DNA of 64,000 nucleotides. Source: Acanthochromis polyacanthus (lineage: Eukaryota; Chordata; Actinopteri; Pomacentridae). The stretch covers positions 35,532,067 through 35,596,066 of the forward strand of contig NC_067117.1 of NCBI RefSeq assembly GCF_021347895.1. The letters run 5' to 3'. The notes under the pieces are model-generated. The model did no database searches, was not told the DNA's origin, and saw only the letters and a list, made by a program, of their open reading frames with translations. The translations under genes were made by a program, and so were the position numbers. Of this stretch, positions 11,089 through 22,700 are shown piece by piece (the stretch's first letter is position 1; each line of letters opens with the position of its first letter).

Positions 11089-12855
11089 GACTGAGAACAG
11101 TTACCTAAGATTATTAAGGTTTTCACTTTGCAGTTGCATTTATTTTTTACTGAAACCAGGATGGTTGCTCAAATATATTAAGGCACTATCATATTGGACA
11201 GATTAAGGAGAAGCTGAGGAGTGAGAGCCAGAGAGAATGTCAACTCGTTTGCCATTACATTGGAAAGAAGCATTGATACACTTCAGCATGAGCTCCATGT
11301 TGAGACCCAGAGACCAACACTTCAGGAAATCTGATGCTAGCTGCCTTTCATCTCAGCTGGAATAGAGCAAAGCTACCTGTCCATCCTCCCTGTCAGAAAG
11401 CTACCAATCTAATGAGGTAGAAAACTTGCTGGCAAAGTCTCACTTAGTTCATTGAAGCCAAAAACTCTGGAGCTCTTCAGCGCCCGAGCAACACAGGTAG
11501 TAGGTGATTAACACCTCCTCCTGTCAGAGCTCAATCAACTAACAAGATGAAGAAGAAAACTGGATTCTTGCCTAATTGTGCGGGTATAGGTGAGAACAAA
11601 CAGCCATTAAATGCCCTCATATGATGAGCTGGAGGCGAAGAGGAGAGTTCCTGCATGCTGCCGGCAGGCTCCTATCAGGGCTGATTAGATTGAAAGCCAA
11701 AGGCTCCACACTCTGGAAAGTGCTGTTGACAAGTACCTTAATAGCTTCAACTGAGTACTTAGTCAGACCTGCGAGCTGAGAGAATGATTAGTGACGATGA
11801 TGGCCTGCTTTTCCTGACATTGCAATAACTGCTTGTAAGGGCAGGTGATGTGGAGGAGCTTTATTAGAACTTAGAATGGGAGATCGCGCTGTATCTCTAA
11901 GTGATTGGTGCCGACAAGACTTGGGGCTGAATATTGAAGAGTATGCTCTTCGCAAAGCACATTTATAAATAATTGATGGAAAAAACCAAGAGGATGTTTA
12001 GAGAGGTAGAATCAACAGTGAATACATTTTTACATTTAAGAGAAAATAAAGTACTTAGAGAGAGATTTGTGCAGCGCAGTCCCTGGCCTCGGTAAAACCA
12101 GCTCTCCTGTATCTTTACACTCTACGGAGCGTACTGAACTGTCTCTATTCTGTTGTGCAGGAATAATCTTTCCTCAGCAATGTCTCAGTGGTGAAGGTAT
12201 TTGTCACTCATGTCTACTTCTGCTTTATCTCTTAAACTTACATGTAAAACAAACAGCCAAGCCACACATGACAGCACAAGCATGCCTTTATAATGTGTAT
12301 GGGCATAATGCATGACAAGAGAGAGTTTAACATGCATGAGAAATGAATGCTGTCAACTTCAGTTGTTGCTCTGCCTGCTGCAGTAGACTGAGCCTTCTGT
12401 ATTCATGCTGTGGCACAACTTTATACTTAATTCAGAAGTTTGCATTAAGTCTGAAAAATAATTCTTTTTTTTAACTGAAAGTTGAAGTTTTTCTTTGATC
12501 TGCCCCTGAAAAACTCTTTTCCTTAATTAAACTTGCTGATCAAAATAGGCTGTCACATCTAAATTCTAATGAAATGTTCCGGCTAAAATGATGCCAAGTG
12601 AATGGACTTTTTAGCAGGATGTTTTTCAAGTACAATTATGGTAAGAAGAAATTTGGCTAAGCTGTGAGACTAGCCTTTGGATGGCCTCTCTACAAGTAAT
12701 TTCCCAGACACATTGTGTATTACTCAGTGCTCTGGCACCTGTAGTTTTACCGAAGAGGGAAATAGTTACAGTTAATAGCAAAACTAGTCACTGTAGCAAC
12801 AGCTGAACATCCATTACAGGTTCTTACACTCAGATCAGTGCAGGCACGCACATGT

Positions 12856-12857
<2 letters not shown>
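11089..12857. other. Intronic sequence, nothing recognised
   Basis: No exon, RNA gene or repeat family recognised. The region ends at the microsatellite cluster. Confidence 0.5.
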
Positions 12858-12933
<76 letters not shown>

Positions 12934-13202
12934 ACTTCTATCTTAGTGAGGACATCCATAGGCGTAATGCATTTCCTAGAGCCTTACCCTAACCTTAACC
13001 ATCACAACTGATTGCCTAAACTTAATCCTTACCCTAACCTTAACCAAACCTCAATTCATACCTGTTCTCTAAAAACAAGTCTTCACCCTCAAACATGGCT
13101 GTTTCAAAGTGAGGACCGGCCAAAATGTCCTCACTTTGTAAAAATGTCCTCACTTTGATAGTTAAATGCAGAAAATGGTCCTCACAATGTAGCAAGTACA
13201 AG

Positions 13203-13267
<65 letters not shown>

Positions 13268-13531
13268 ACTTCTATCTTAGTGAGGACATCCATAGGCGTA
13301 ATGCATTTCCTAGAGCCTTACCCTTAACCATCACAACTGATTGCCTAAACTTAATCCTTACCCTAACCCTAACCAAACCTCAATTCATACCTGTTCTCTA
13401 AAAACAAGTCTTCACCCTCAAACATGGCTGTTTCAAAGTGAGGACCGGCCAAAATGTCCTCACTTTGTAAAAATGTCCTCACTTTGATAGTTAAATGCAG
13501 AAAATGGTACTCACCATGTAGCAAGTACAAG

Positions 13532-13611
<80 letters not shown>

Positions 13612-13839
13612 TGTGTCTTGCTATCATTGTGGGGACATACCATTGACTCCCATTCATATCTAACCCCTAACCCTTACCCTAACCTTAACTAAACCCTAAC
13701 CCTAACCAAAACCATGGCTAATCCTAAAGAAACGTTTGTGCACTTTTACTTTTTTCAGTAACAACAACATGGCCAAGAAAACACTGTTTAAACTTGTGGG
13801 GACCAAAATGAGATCCCCCACAATATAGCAAAAACATGG

Positions 13840-13923
<84 letters not shown>

Positions 13924-13927
13924 ACAC
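12858..13927. repeat. Tandem cluster of (CA)n-bounded hairpin-like units
   Basis: Four (CA)n arrays lie at 12858-12927, 13204-13261, 13533-13609 and 13841-13927. Between them sit three units of about 230-280 bp. Units 1 (12928-13203) and 2 (13262-13532) are nearly identical. Unit 3 (13610-13840) is a diverged relative. Each unit starts and ends with complementary sequences, for example GTTTGTACTTCTAT...GTGAGGAC against GTCCTCACAATGTAGCAAGT. Each also contains CCCTAA/CCTTAACC runs that look telomere-like but are interspersed and short. The CVCVCV and THTHTH open frames here are microsatellite artefacts. Confidence 0.9.
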
Positions 13928-14984
13928 GGAGCTGTCAGGCTGATGATTCCTGGCTGACACAGTTCCCGTATGCCCAGCCGTATCCATAGGAGGATTCATG
14001 CCTCTGGCCAGCTCAACATGGTCGAGGGGACTTTCTTTTTTTTCCCCACACAGCTCGGCAACCGCTGCTCACCTAATGAGATTATGCCTAGCTCCTGGAA
14101 CATCTACTCAAGAGTAGATGGGACCAATTAGTCTGCTGTCTTCCCCAAAGAGAGACAATCATCATAGCTCTGATAGTATTACGAGAGTGTGTCAGCCTCC
14201 GAAGTAATAAAAAACAGGCCTTAAAAAAAGGAGAGAGCTTGTTTGCAATGGGATTGGTCAGTGTGGTCACGGTTACTGGAGAGTGAGCTCAGTTCTATTT
14301 CTGTTGATGTAATCTGAGGTTGTATCCACTCTTGAACAGAGTCAACGGGAATTAACAGTGACAGACCCCATTTGGTCTCTTGGTAGGGAGGGCCTCCCCT
14401 CAAACTGGCCTGACAAATGAACCAAATACAGAAAAATAGCTCCTTCCTCAGTCCCATAGAGTGTTTGCAATTTAAGCAGTACAGCCATCATGCAAAATTC
14501 TGTGCTGAGAAGGCAGTAACAAGCGACCTTTTGCAATGCAGGTATCTCTTGAATGAGCAGACCACTACCCAGCCATGTAAGATTTATGACACATCCTCAG
14601 AAACATGTAAGTCAATGTTCTCTGGATGAGTCTGATCATAGTGGAAGGCCAGTAGGCTGATGTTGAGTGAAGTATGTGGTGCAATAGTTTGTCTCTCCCA
14701 GGCCATGCTAGTCAAAGCAGAAAGTATGAAGCATCATTAGAGGATAAGCAAGTCAAACTCCACCGGTGAGGATTCAAAATAAAAGTATAATGTGGTATGG
14801 TGAAATTTTTATGAGACTATCCTTGAATTTTTAAGTTTCATGTTGCAGCTCATTGGTTGTGTGCATTTGAATGCTGAAATGCTGAAATACTAATACGTGT
14901 ATATTTTTATTGACATGGAATCTAAGTTCCAAATCATGGGCGAGAGTCTAAGACTTGACCATGTTCAAATGTCCTAAAGATTCT
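13928..14984. other. Intronic sequence, nothing recognised
   Basis: No exon, RNA gene or repeat family recognised. Confidence 0.5.
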
Positions 14985-14988
14985 TTAA

Positions 14989-15566
14989 CCCTTAGATGCA
15001 CAATTGGGTCAAAAATGACTCAGTGGTCATTTTCTTGCAATACAGTATTTTTGTAATGAATTGCTTTTTATCATTGCATTTTCCAGCTATTCCTAAAAAA
15101 AAAAAACATGTCTTTGATATCATTCCATTTAAATTTTCAAGTTACATTTTATCATTTTAAAGTAATTGTAATATTTATATTACTACCCCAAAGTGTTTAT
15201 CACTAAAAATAATCATATAAGAGGTGATGAGGGACACAAACTCGGAAGGAAGAAGAGTAGCAACAGCTGGAGGAAAAGAGTGAAAAATGTCAACAAAATG
15301 GATATTGAAATTTTTACATTTCTGCTCTGTGTAATATTCTTCTTTTTCAGTTATCAAATTTTTCAAAAACAGTCAAAAAGTGAAAAATAATATTTCAAAC
15401 ATGAAATCATTCTTGTGTGGACAATAATATAATACAAACAATAATGCAAATGATTATTTTTGACCAAAATGACAAAAATGACATAAAAACGCATTGATTC
15501 TTATACAGTTCATTTTTGACCCACTTAGGGAAGGGTGTAGGGTCCAATCACTTGTGTGTCTGAGGG
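14989..15566. mobile_element. piggyBac-type MITE with TTAA target duplication
   Basis: The element is flanked by TTAA at 14985-14988 and 15567-15570, and begins CCC and ends GGG as piggyBac elements do. Terminal inverted repeats match over roughly 14 bases: TTAACCCTTAGATGCACAA at the left against the complement of TTGTGTGTCTGAGGGTTAA at the right. Internal phrases GGTCAAAAATGAC and CATTTTTGACCCA form a second inverted pair just inside the ends. At 578 bp it has no transposase. The short open frames inside are AT-rich and meaningless. Confidence 0.8.
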
Positions 15567-15570
15567 TTAA

Positions 15571-18350
15571 AGATCTTCAAAAAATCACCAGGAGAAGTCA
15601 GCTTTCAAGGGCAGCAGGATTTATTGTTGACAGAAAACCCAGGAGTAGTTCTTAGCAGTGATAACACCACAAGAATTACTGAAGATACTGAGCTATGCAT
15701 CATCTTTAATGCCGTGAGAGTTGGTCATTGTCTCCACACCTATGGAGTGTATTTTTGGAGAGATAGTTCTGACATCATTATACTTTTCTAAATCTATTGG
15801 TCAGAGCTTAACATCAGGTTATCATATTTCACCACTGGATCCCATCCTGCAGATGATTTGGTTATTATTAGGTCATCCTGCTAAGACATATTCTGCCTCA
15901 GCCCCCCTGCACATTTTACCCCTGTTATTCTGTGACAGATTTCAGACATATTTTGCCATTACATAATTTTACGTTTCTGATACATTTTTAAAAGTTACAT
16001 TGCCTTAAGTATACACTATTATGTTTTTAGCGCCCCATGTCCTTCATAGACATGCAAACAATACCATCAAAACATCATCACTATGTATTTTACACACATT
16101 TTAACTCTATTCTTCAGTCTAATAGCATTTGCCATAATTCTATCATCTTTTACTTTTAGCACATCGCACCCAAAAATATTTCACTCCATTATCTTTCTGA
16201 GAGTTTCACGAGAAATCTGTGTGTTAAGCATAAAGCTGAAGTTCAAGCTGATGAATCAATGTTATTTTTTTTTTCAAAAATCTGTACACACAAGGTTATG
16301 TAAAAAAAGTCTATTTGAGGTTTCAGTAATATTTGACTCTTTACTGCAGATTTTTCAAACAGAACGAACAATTTGAAAAAGAGATGAAATTGATCACTCT
16401 CGACAAATAAAATTCTTTTGATGATGAAAAAGTGTTGCCACTACCACTGAGTGTATAAGATTTTAAGTTGACTTTAAGTTCACTCGAGTTTAAGCACTGG
16501 AATCAGTAGTGGAGGGTTAAAAAATAAAATAGCTGCATAAAGAATGTATCTTTGAGTATCGCTTTGTCAGCAATTAACATCCTCTGTGAGGTTTCATATT
16601 CAATGTGTGTGCAAGCAAACATTGAATACAAATGCTGCAGAAAATAAAGCTTTCAATTCCTTGCAATGGCTTTTTCAATACACATATCACCCCCCTCAAA
16701 AAGCTGCCTCCTCTTCACATCTCTGCCTCGTATAATTTGCTTTGGCTCTTGTCCAGAGCAGTGGCTCATACATAAAGAGTGGACAAAGAAAGTCGCATCA
16801 GTTTCGCAACAATTAGTGGATCATTGAGCATTATGAATCAAATAGGTAGCACCAATCAATTCTGTAATTGAAAAAGTTTTTAAAGTCTCCCCTCCTGTTC
16901 TCCGTGACAAAGACAGATTTGGGTTGCTGTTTCACCAAGATAAGCTTCCATTTGAGGTATTTAAAATGTGTTTTTTTTTAAAAAAAACACTGCAAAGCTT
17001 TTCAACATGAGCTGTGCCGAGCAACAAAACTGAAACAAGGAGATCATTATGAACACAAATGGATGACAGATACGCATGCAAAAGGTAAGACGGACAGATT
17101 AAAAATCATAAGAATGATGCATGCATGTAAGCCAGACATGAGGAGAATCAGAGAAAAAGGGCTGAAGTAGAGCATTTGTGACCAACTCCTCCATTCCCTG
17201 GCAGCTCCATCATGACTCCACTCCACTTAAATAACACTGTCAGACCGAATCACAGCCTGTAATCAACATCCTCACTTCTTATAAATGTTATTTTGGAAAA
17301 AGTGCTGGTTTTTAGAAGATTGTGGCTCTTCAAATAATGAGCCAGTAATCTGTTCTAAGCACTGATAGCATGCAGAGAATCAATCATAGACTGAACAAGC
17401 TGGGACTGAGTGTGTTGAGGATTATTTATTCTCCTAATTGATCGATCAGCCTTTGTTGTTGTCGGGACACCTGTGGCTCTGCGCTCTGGTGCAGCAAGCA
17501 TGTCCAGACTCCCACAGAGTTTCAAACTCATACCTGTGCCTCCAGAGCTATACTCTGCATGGGCGCTAAATCGAAGACACACAGTAGGTGTAGAGTGAGT
17601 GTGTCTGTGTCTTGGAGAACATGCATTTTTGAAAAGTATGTGGATAGAAGTGTGTTACCCTGAAGTCTTCGTGTTGATGTGATTATACCACTGATTGAGA
17701 GACGTGAGAATACAAGGATGTATCTAGAGAGTCATATGTTCTCCATCCAGCGTGTCTGTCTGCTGGCTGTCTCTATCTGTGTCTTATTACTCCACTGCCT
17801 CTCCACTGCTTCTACAGCCCCAGCTTTGCTGAATAGCTGATACAGGCTCTTGGCAGGGCTGTGTGTGGCTTCAGCTTAACACACCATATCTCTGTCTGCT
17901 CTTCTTTGACCACAGACAGCACTCACTGCCCCAGTCTAAGAGCCAACACAGCTGCTCTATTCTGAGCCACATGCATGGCTAGTCTGTCTGGAAGAGACAG
18001 ATAGCCTGACACAACACCGCCACAGCTACTGCTGCCTGTGTGACGCACATGAGGAGAGAGCTGCTGGAATTACGAATAAAGCCAGGGTCTACTGAAATCA
18101 TCCTGAATTCTATCAGAAAGTGAGACTGGCAGGAACAAAGGCAAATAAAAATTCTGTTTATGATTATTCTAAAGATCTTATAAGAACGAAAAATAAAGTT
18201 TCATTTGAATACCTTGCAGTGAGCGTGCATGCACTACTAAATTTTATATGCAACGTTTTAAGAATTTGACATAAAACTGTATTATTACTTTAAAATAATG
18301 TTTCTTGTCTTTAATGACATGCTGCCTTACATTAAAACCAAAAATGATAC
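15571..18350. other. Intronic sequence, nothing recognised
   Basis: No exon, RNA gene or repeat family recognised. A perfect run of T then A near 16972-16987 could form a small hairpin. Confidence 0.5.
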
Positions 18351-18713
18351 ATTACCATTCAAAAGTTTGAGGTCACTTAGAAATGTCCGTATTTTTGAAA
18401 GAAAACCATTTTTTCAATGAACATAACATTAAATTAATCAGAACTACAGTCCAGACATTGTTAATGTGGTAAATGACTACTCTAGCTGGAAATGACTGAT
18501 TTTAATGGAATATCTACATGGTGAAACAGAAGTCCATTTCCAGCAGCCATCACTCCTGTGTTCTCATGCTACATTGTGTAGGCTAATGGTGTTGAAAGGC
18601 TAATTCATGATTAGAGAATCCTTGTGCATTTATGTTAGCACATGAATAAAAGTGTGAGTTTTCACGGAAAACGTGAAATGGCCTGGGTGACCCCAAACTT
18701 TGAATGATAGTGT
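18351..18713 (+). mobile_element. Tc1-type MITE, well preserved
   Basis: Inverted ends are ATTACCATTCAAAAGTTTGA at the left and CCCCAAACTTTGAATGATAG at the right. Internal phrases match the copies at 10731, 33735 and 61931, including TTTTTGAAAGAAAACCATTT and ATCACTCCTGTGTTCT. No coding capacity. About 360 bp. Confidence 0.9.
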
Positions 18714-21232
18714 ATGTATGAATGGGTCAGATTTGTCTTTTTATGTAGGCAGAGATTTCAGTGCATATAGTTAATATAGTCCAATCCGTTTCATTTTCAA
18801 TTGTAATTGTTAAAGGCTCGCTAAGAGAGAAACATGAGTGTGCTCAGATAAACAGTGAAGCTCATTTTTAGTCTTGTGTCATTAAGCCAATTTGTGCAGT
18901 CCGTTGTGATTTGCTTCAAACACCCAATTTAGCTGTAGAATAAAGTCGGTTGGCAACCTAAGCACTGACGTTTCACTGATGTTTTCATTCAACAGAGCCT
19001 CTGATTGAACCCAAAACTTAAAAGAAATTCCAGTTTTCTCCCCATAGTCTCTCTCTCTCTCTCTCTTCCCTCTTGCAACTGTAAGTATGTGAAAAAGATT
19101 CAGAAAGCCCCAGGAAAAGCTCAGCTTTTTGACTGAGTAAGTTTATCTCTTTCTGTACGGTTTGTGTGCACGTATGTTCCGCCTACTATGGATTCTTTAT
19201 TATTTTTTTGGTGTTGAACCTCGTGACATTACTATCACTACTTAACACAAGACTTGTGACTGGTTGTAACGATTCTCTCTGTATTGATTCAACCACCACT
19301 GTCTATTCCTGACTTTTAAGCTTCAGTTATCAGCAGGGGTTTGTTTATACTGCGTCTTTGTGCCCCTGCTCACTCAGTTGTCAGTCAAACACAGCTTTCC
19401 CACTAAGTGGCTTAGGGGTGGATTGAAGGAGCATTCCTTAAATATCTCCAAATACCATTATAATTTCACTAGCAAAAAAAATAATAACAGTACATCTGTG
19501 CATGATTCATATGTTTAATGTCAAAGGTGATGATTTTTGCAGTCAAAAGCTGCAAAACAGTTATATCCAGAGTAAAGACGGAGTAGCAGGGATTTGTTCT
19601 ATTTGTTGCATCTAATGAAGAACACTCTTTCACACTGTTTGCTTCTACCATCAGAGTTTCAGGCTTGGTGAGCTGTCAAAACTTGAAGTTGCTCTAGATG
19701 ACAAAATACAATGTAATAAATGTTTGAGAGCCTCTCACTTTAGGTGGATTACTCTCTCTGTACTTCACTGCTCCTCTGGTGTTCTCAGCCGGGTGCTGTT
19801 TGTTTGATAGAGCTGTTATTCCGCTCTTACGGAACCAGTCTGGTGTCTAAAAATTTTCTGTGAGTGTTGTCCTCTTTCTGTAAGGCACGTTGAGTATCTA
19901 TGGCAACCACAGCAAGGCACAAGAACACAGCATTTTGTTTTTTTTTTGCTTAATTTAATGACATTGTTAAAGAAGACGTAGCCCTGAAAACAAAGAGACA
20001 ATTACATTTTTCTGTACTCCTTACTTACTCTGTGTGACAACATGTGCTAGGTAGTAACACAGCCAGATCATGAGATGTTTGCCATTCTTGACTACATCAC
20101 AATGTCTGTATCTGTGCTCTTTGTGGGACATAAACAAGCTCTTGTACTTTGATATTAATAATTCGGTCTCACATAATTTAATATTCCCTGCCTCTCTCTT
20201 CTTTTGAATTTACCCAAAGTAAAATATTTTGGCTCTAGGTCTTCTACTGCACTAATTCAAATACTAGTAAGACATGCAGAAATATTTAGCACAAACAAAA
20301 AAAAATGTTTTCCCTCCCTACCCTTAAGATACTGCGGCCGGAGTAAAGAGATTTTCCAAACTAAAAGCTGGTCACTGTAACTGAGCCGAACAAATCTCCT
20401 CTTATGGTATTAAGACGTTAACTTAGTAGTCAGCTTCTCTGGGATGTTATCATGGAATAAGCAGATTATAGCCCCAAATATCCTTATGAGCGTTAAAGCA
20501 GGCACCCTACAAGGTAGCTATTTTCATGAAGCAATTTCTTACAGCTGAATCTGTCATCAGAGCAATCACTGCGGCACTGCAGCACAGCTGTAGAGCTCTT
20601 GGCTCACTGATTATGGGAATTTTCTCTAATTTCTTGGAGATTATAAGTAGAGTGAGGGGTATATTGATTACTCCACTGAACACATGATAAACCTTTTTCT
20701 TTTCCATCCGACAGTGCAGCAATACTGCCAACTAAAGAGTGAGGTTGATACAACTCATTGCACAATAAAATATGTGCTTCATTGTGTGTTCCTGGGAAGG
20801 TTAAGGACTTTTTTTCTCATTTCATATGCAGCACTCTGACACTGAAGGGCTGGGACACGGCCCATCAAAACCCCTGTGCCGCCGGTGACAAGGGGGCGGA
20901 AGTCGAGTGCTAAAGTGACAGGTGTTTTGCTTTGACTAGTGAGCCTCACAAGCTGGACAGAGCCCTCAGGACATGTACAGGTCTTCTTGACTACATCAAG
21001 AGAAGTGCTGACATGGAGGTAATAAGGATAACTTCAGAGTTGCAGCTCCAAAAAACAAAGATCAAAGGAATCATTCTGATTAAAGTGAAACAGCTGATGA
21101 TGCTGTTTGTAGCAGCAGAGAAAACATGACAACTGCTGTAAAGATGTGACATTCCCTCGAGGTTTTCTTATAAACATGAATTTCATCTGCCAACTCCCAA
21201 CCAGAACACCTGAAAAGGGATGTATACATTTG
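18714..21232. other. Intronic sequence, nothing recognised
   Basis: No exon, RNA gene or repeat family recognised. A (TC)n run lies at about 19049-19066. Confidence 0.5.
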
Positions 21233-21386
21233 TTGGCTTCCATTAGTCTCTTTTGTAATAAATGTAAAATTTTAACTCCTGTTTAGAGTCATGCTACACA
21301 GGTGGCTTTTATATATTCACAGAAGATACCTGTTGTCTTTTGAATGTTCCCCGTATGGACCAACTACACTGGTTTACAGCAGAATA
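21233..21386 (+). repeat. Unclassified repeat, copy 2, part a
   Basis: Aligns with the reverse complement of 10578-10713. The repeat is interrupted by the Tc1 transposon at 21387 and resumes at 22501. Confidence 0.7.
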
Positions 21387-22500
21387 TATTGCCTGTCCAG
21401 AAAAAGAAAAAAAGGTCGCACACAATATTTCATTGAACTGCCGGTAGCTCTGAAAGCGACACACATTCACCGTGGCATCATTTTGATTAGTTTCTGCAAA
21501 GTCATAGCATTTATTTCTGTCCAGAGATGCATTAATTTTCGACCAAGATCTTATATTGATGATGCGCAAAGTCTTCTCCAGCACATCCCAAAGATTCTCA
21601 ATGGGGCTGAGGTCTGGACTGAAGTCTAATCCATGTGTGAAAATGATGTCTAATGCTTCCTGATCCACTCATTGAGCCCCATGAATCCTGGCATCATCAT
21701 CTTGGAACATGCCCATGCCATCAGGGAAGAAAAACTCCATTGATGGAAAGACCTGGTCATTCAGTATATTCAAGTATCAGCTGACCTCATCCTTTGGGAA
21801 AATAACATTGCTGAACCTGACCAACCCCAGATCATAACCCTAACCCCCACAGGCTGGTAGACACTAGACATGATGAGTGCATCACTTCATCCACCTCTCT
21901 TCTTCCCCTGATGTGCCCATCATTTTGGAACAGGGCAAACCTGGACTCATCAGACCATATGACCTTCTTCCATAGCATCCAATCTTTATGCTACCGAGCA
22001 AACTGAAGCCTTCTTTTCTGATTAGCCTTGCTAATCAGTGGTTTTCTTATGACTACACAGCTATTTAGTTCCAATCCTTTGAGTTCCCTTCACATTGTGT
22101 GCGTGGAAATGCTCTTACTTTCACTATTAATCATAGCTGTGAATTCACCTGTTGATTTCCTACGATCATCAAAGAGTTTGTTCTGACCAAATTTGTCCCT
22201 CAAAGATGATGGCTAACCACTCTCCTTCCAGGTCTTAATAATGTGTTGGAAGGTTCTTACCCAATTCTTGTAATTTCAGAAATTACCTTAGCTGTTTTCT
22301 TTGCTTCATGCAGGCCAATGTGACCTTTCTGAAACAGATTAACATCCTTTCCTGGCCTGTTGTTTATGAGAAGCTACTCACTGCATCAGATAAGGTTAAA
22401 AAGGTTGTTGCAGCTGAAACATATCACTGCAGTAAATATCCAATGGAAGGCTCTTACCTGTTATCTTAGTTAAAACCAAGAGTCTTTTATTTGGACACTG
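21387..22500 (-). pseudogene. Tc1-like transposon with decayed transposase
   Basis: On the minus strand all three catalytic regions of a Tc1-family DDE transposase can be read through stops and frameshifts. WSDESRFALFQ (first Asp) lies near 21940-21960, [11 protein letters not shown] (second Asp) near 21680-21706, and SPDLSPIENLWDVLE (third acidic residue, Glu) near 21585-21620. The N-terminal part reads LCSHKKTTD-like and resembles the 5' fragment at 44680. The termini resemble Tc1 ends: CAGTGTCCAAATAAAAGACTC on the minus strand at 22500 and TTGCCTGTCCAGAAAAAG on the plus strand at 21389. Length is about 1.1 kb, close to a complete element. In-frame stops and frameshifts make it inactive. 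It has split a copy of the unclassified repeat shared with 10.1-10.7 kb. Confidence 0.88.
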
Positions 22501-22700
22501 AACAGCAGGTCTGATTTGCTCTGAATTCAGAATCAAACATAACTTGTGAGAGTACTGTGAAACCAGGAGTACTCATAATTGTTATTTTATTTTAGATACT
22601 TTTCACACAAGTGTTGGGTCGCATGGGAACAAAAGTCTTGTCAAGCGGTAGAATAGAAAACTCACCTGGTTAACCACTGCTACTTTCTTAAGTTTAGTAC
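22501..22700 (+). repeat. Unclassified repeat, copy 2, part b
   Basis: Aligns with the reverse complement of 10140-10372, beginning at CAGCAGGTCTGATTTGCTCT just after the Tc1 end and stopping at CTTTCTTAAG where the L2-like LINE begins. Confidence 0.7.

Noticed and set aside
12858..13609. Regular repeat-spacer pattern as a CRISPR array
   Set aside because: The repeats are dinucleotide tracts and the 'spacers' are near-identical copies of one unit, in a vertebrate genome.
13650..13710. CCCTAACCCTAACC runs as an interstitial telomere
   Set aside because: The runs are short, imperfect and mixed with CTTAACC. They recur as part of a dispersed unit, so a telomere fusion is not supported.
12747..13999. 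Several 70-90-codon frames rich in Cys-Val or Thr-His
   Set aside because: They are translations of (CA)n/(GT)n microsatellites on both strands and include no other recognisable sequence.
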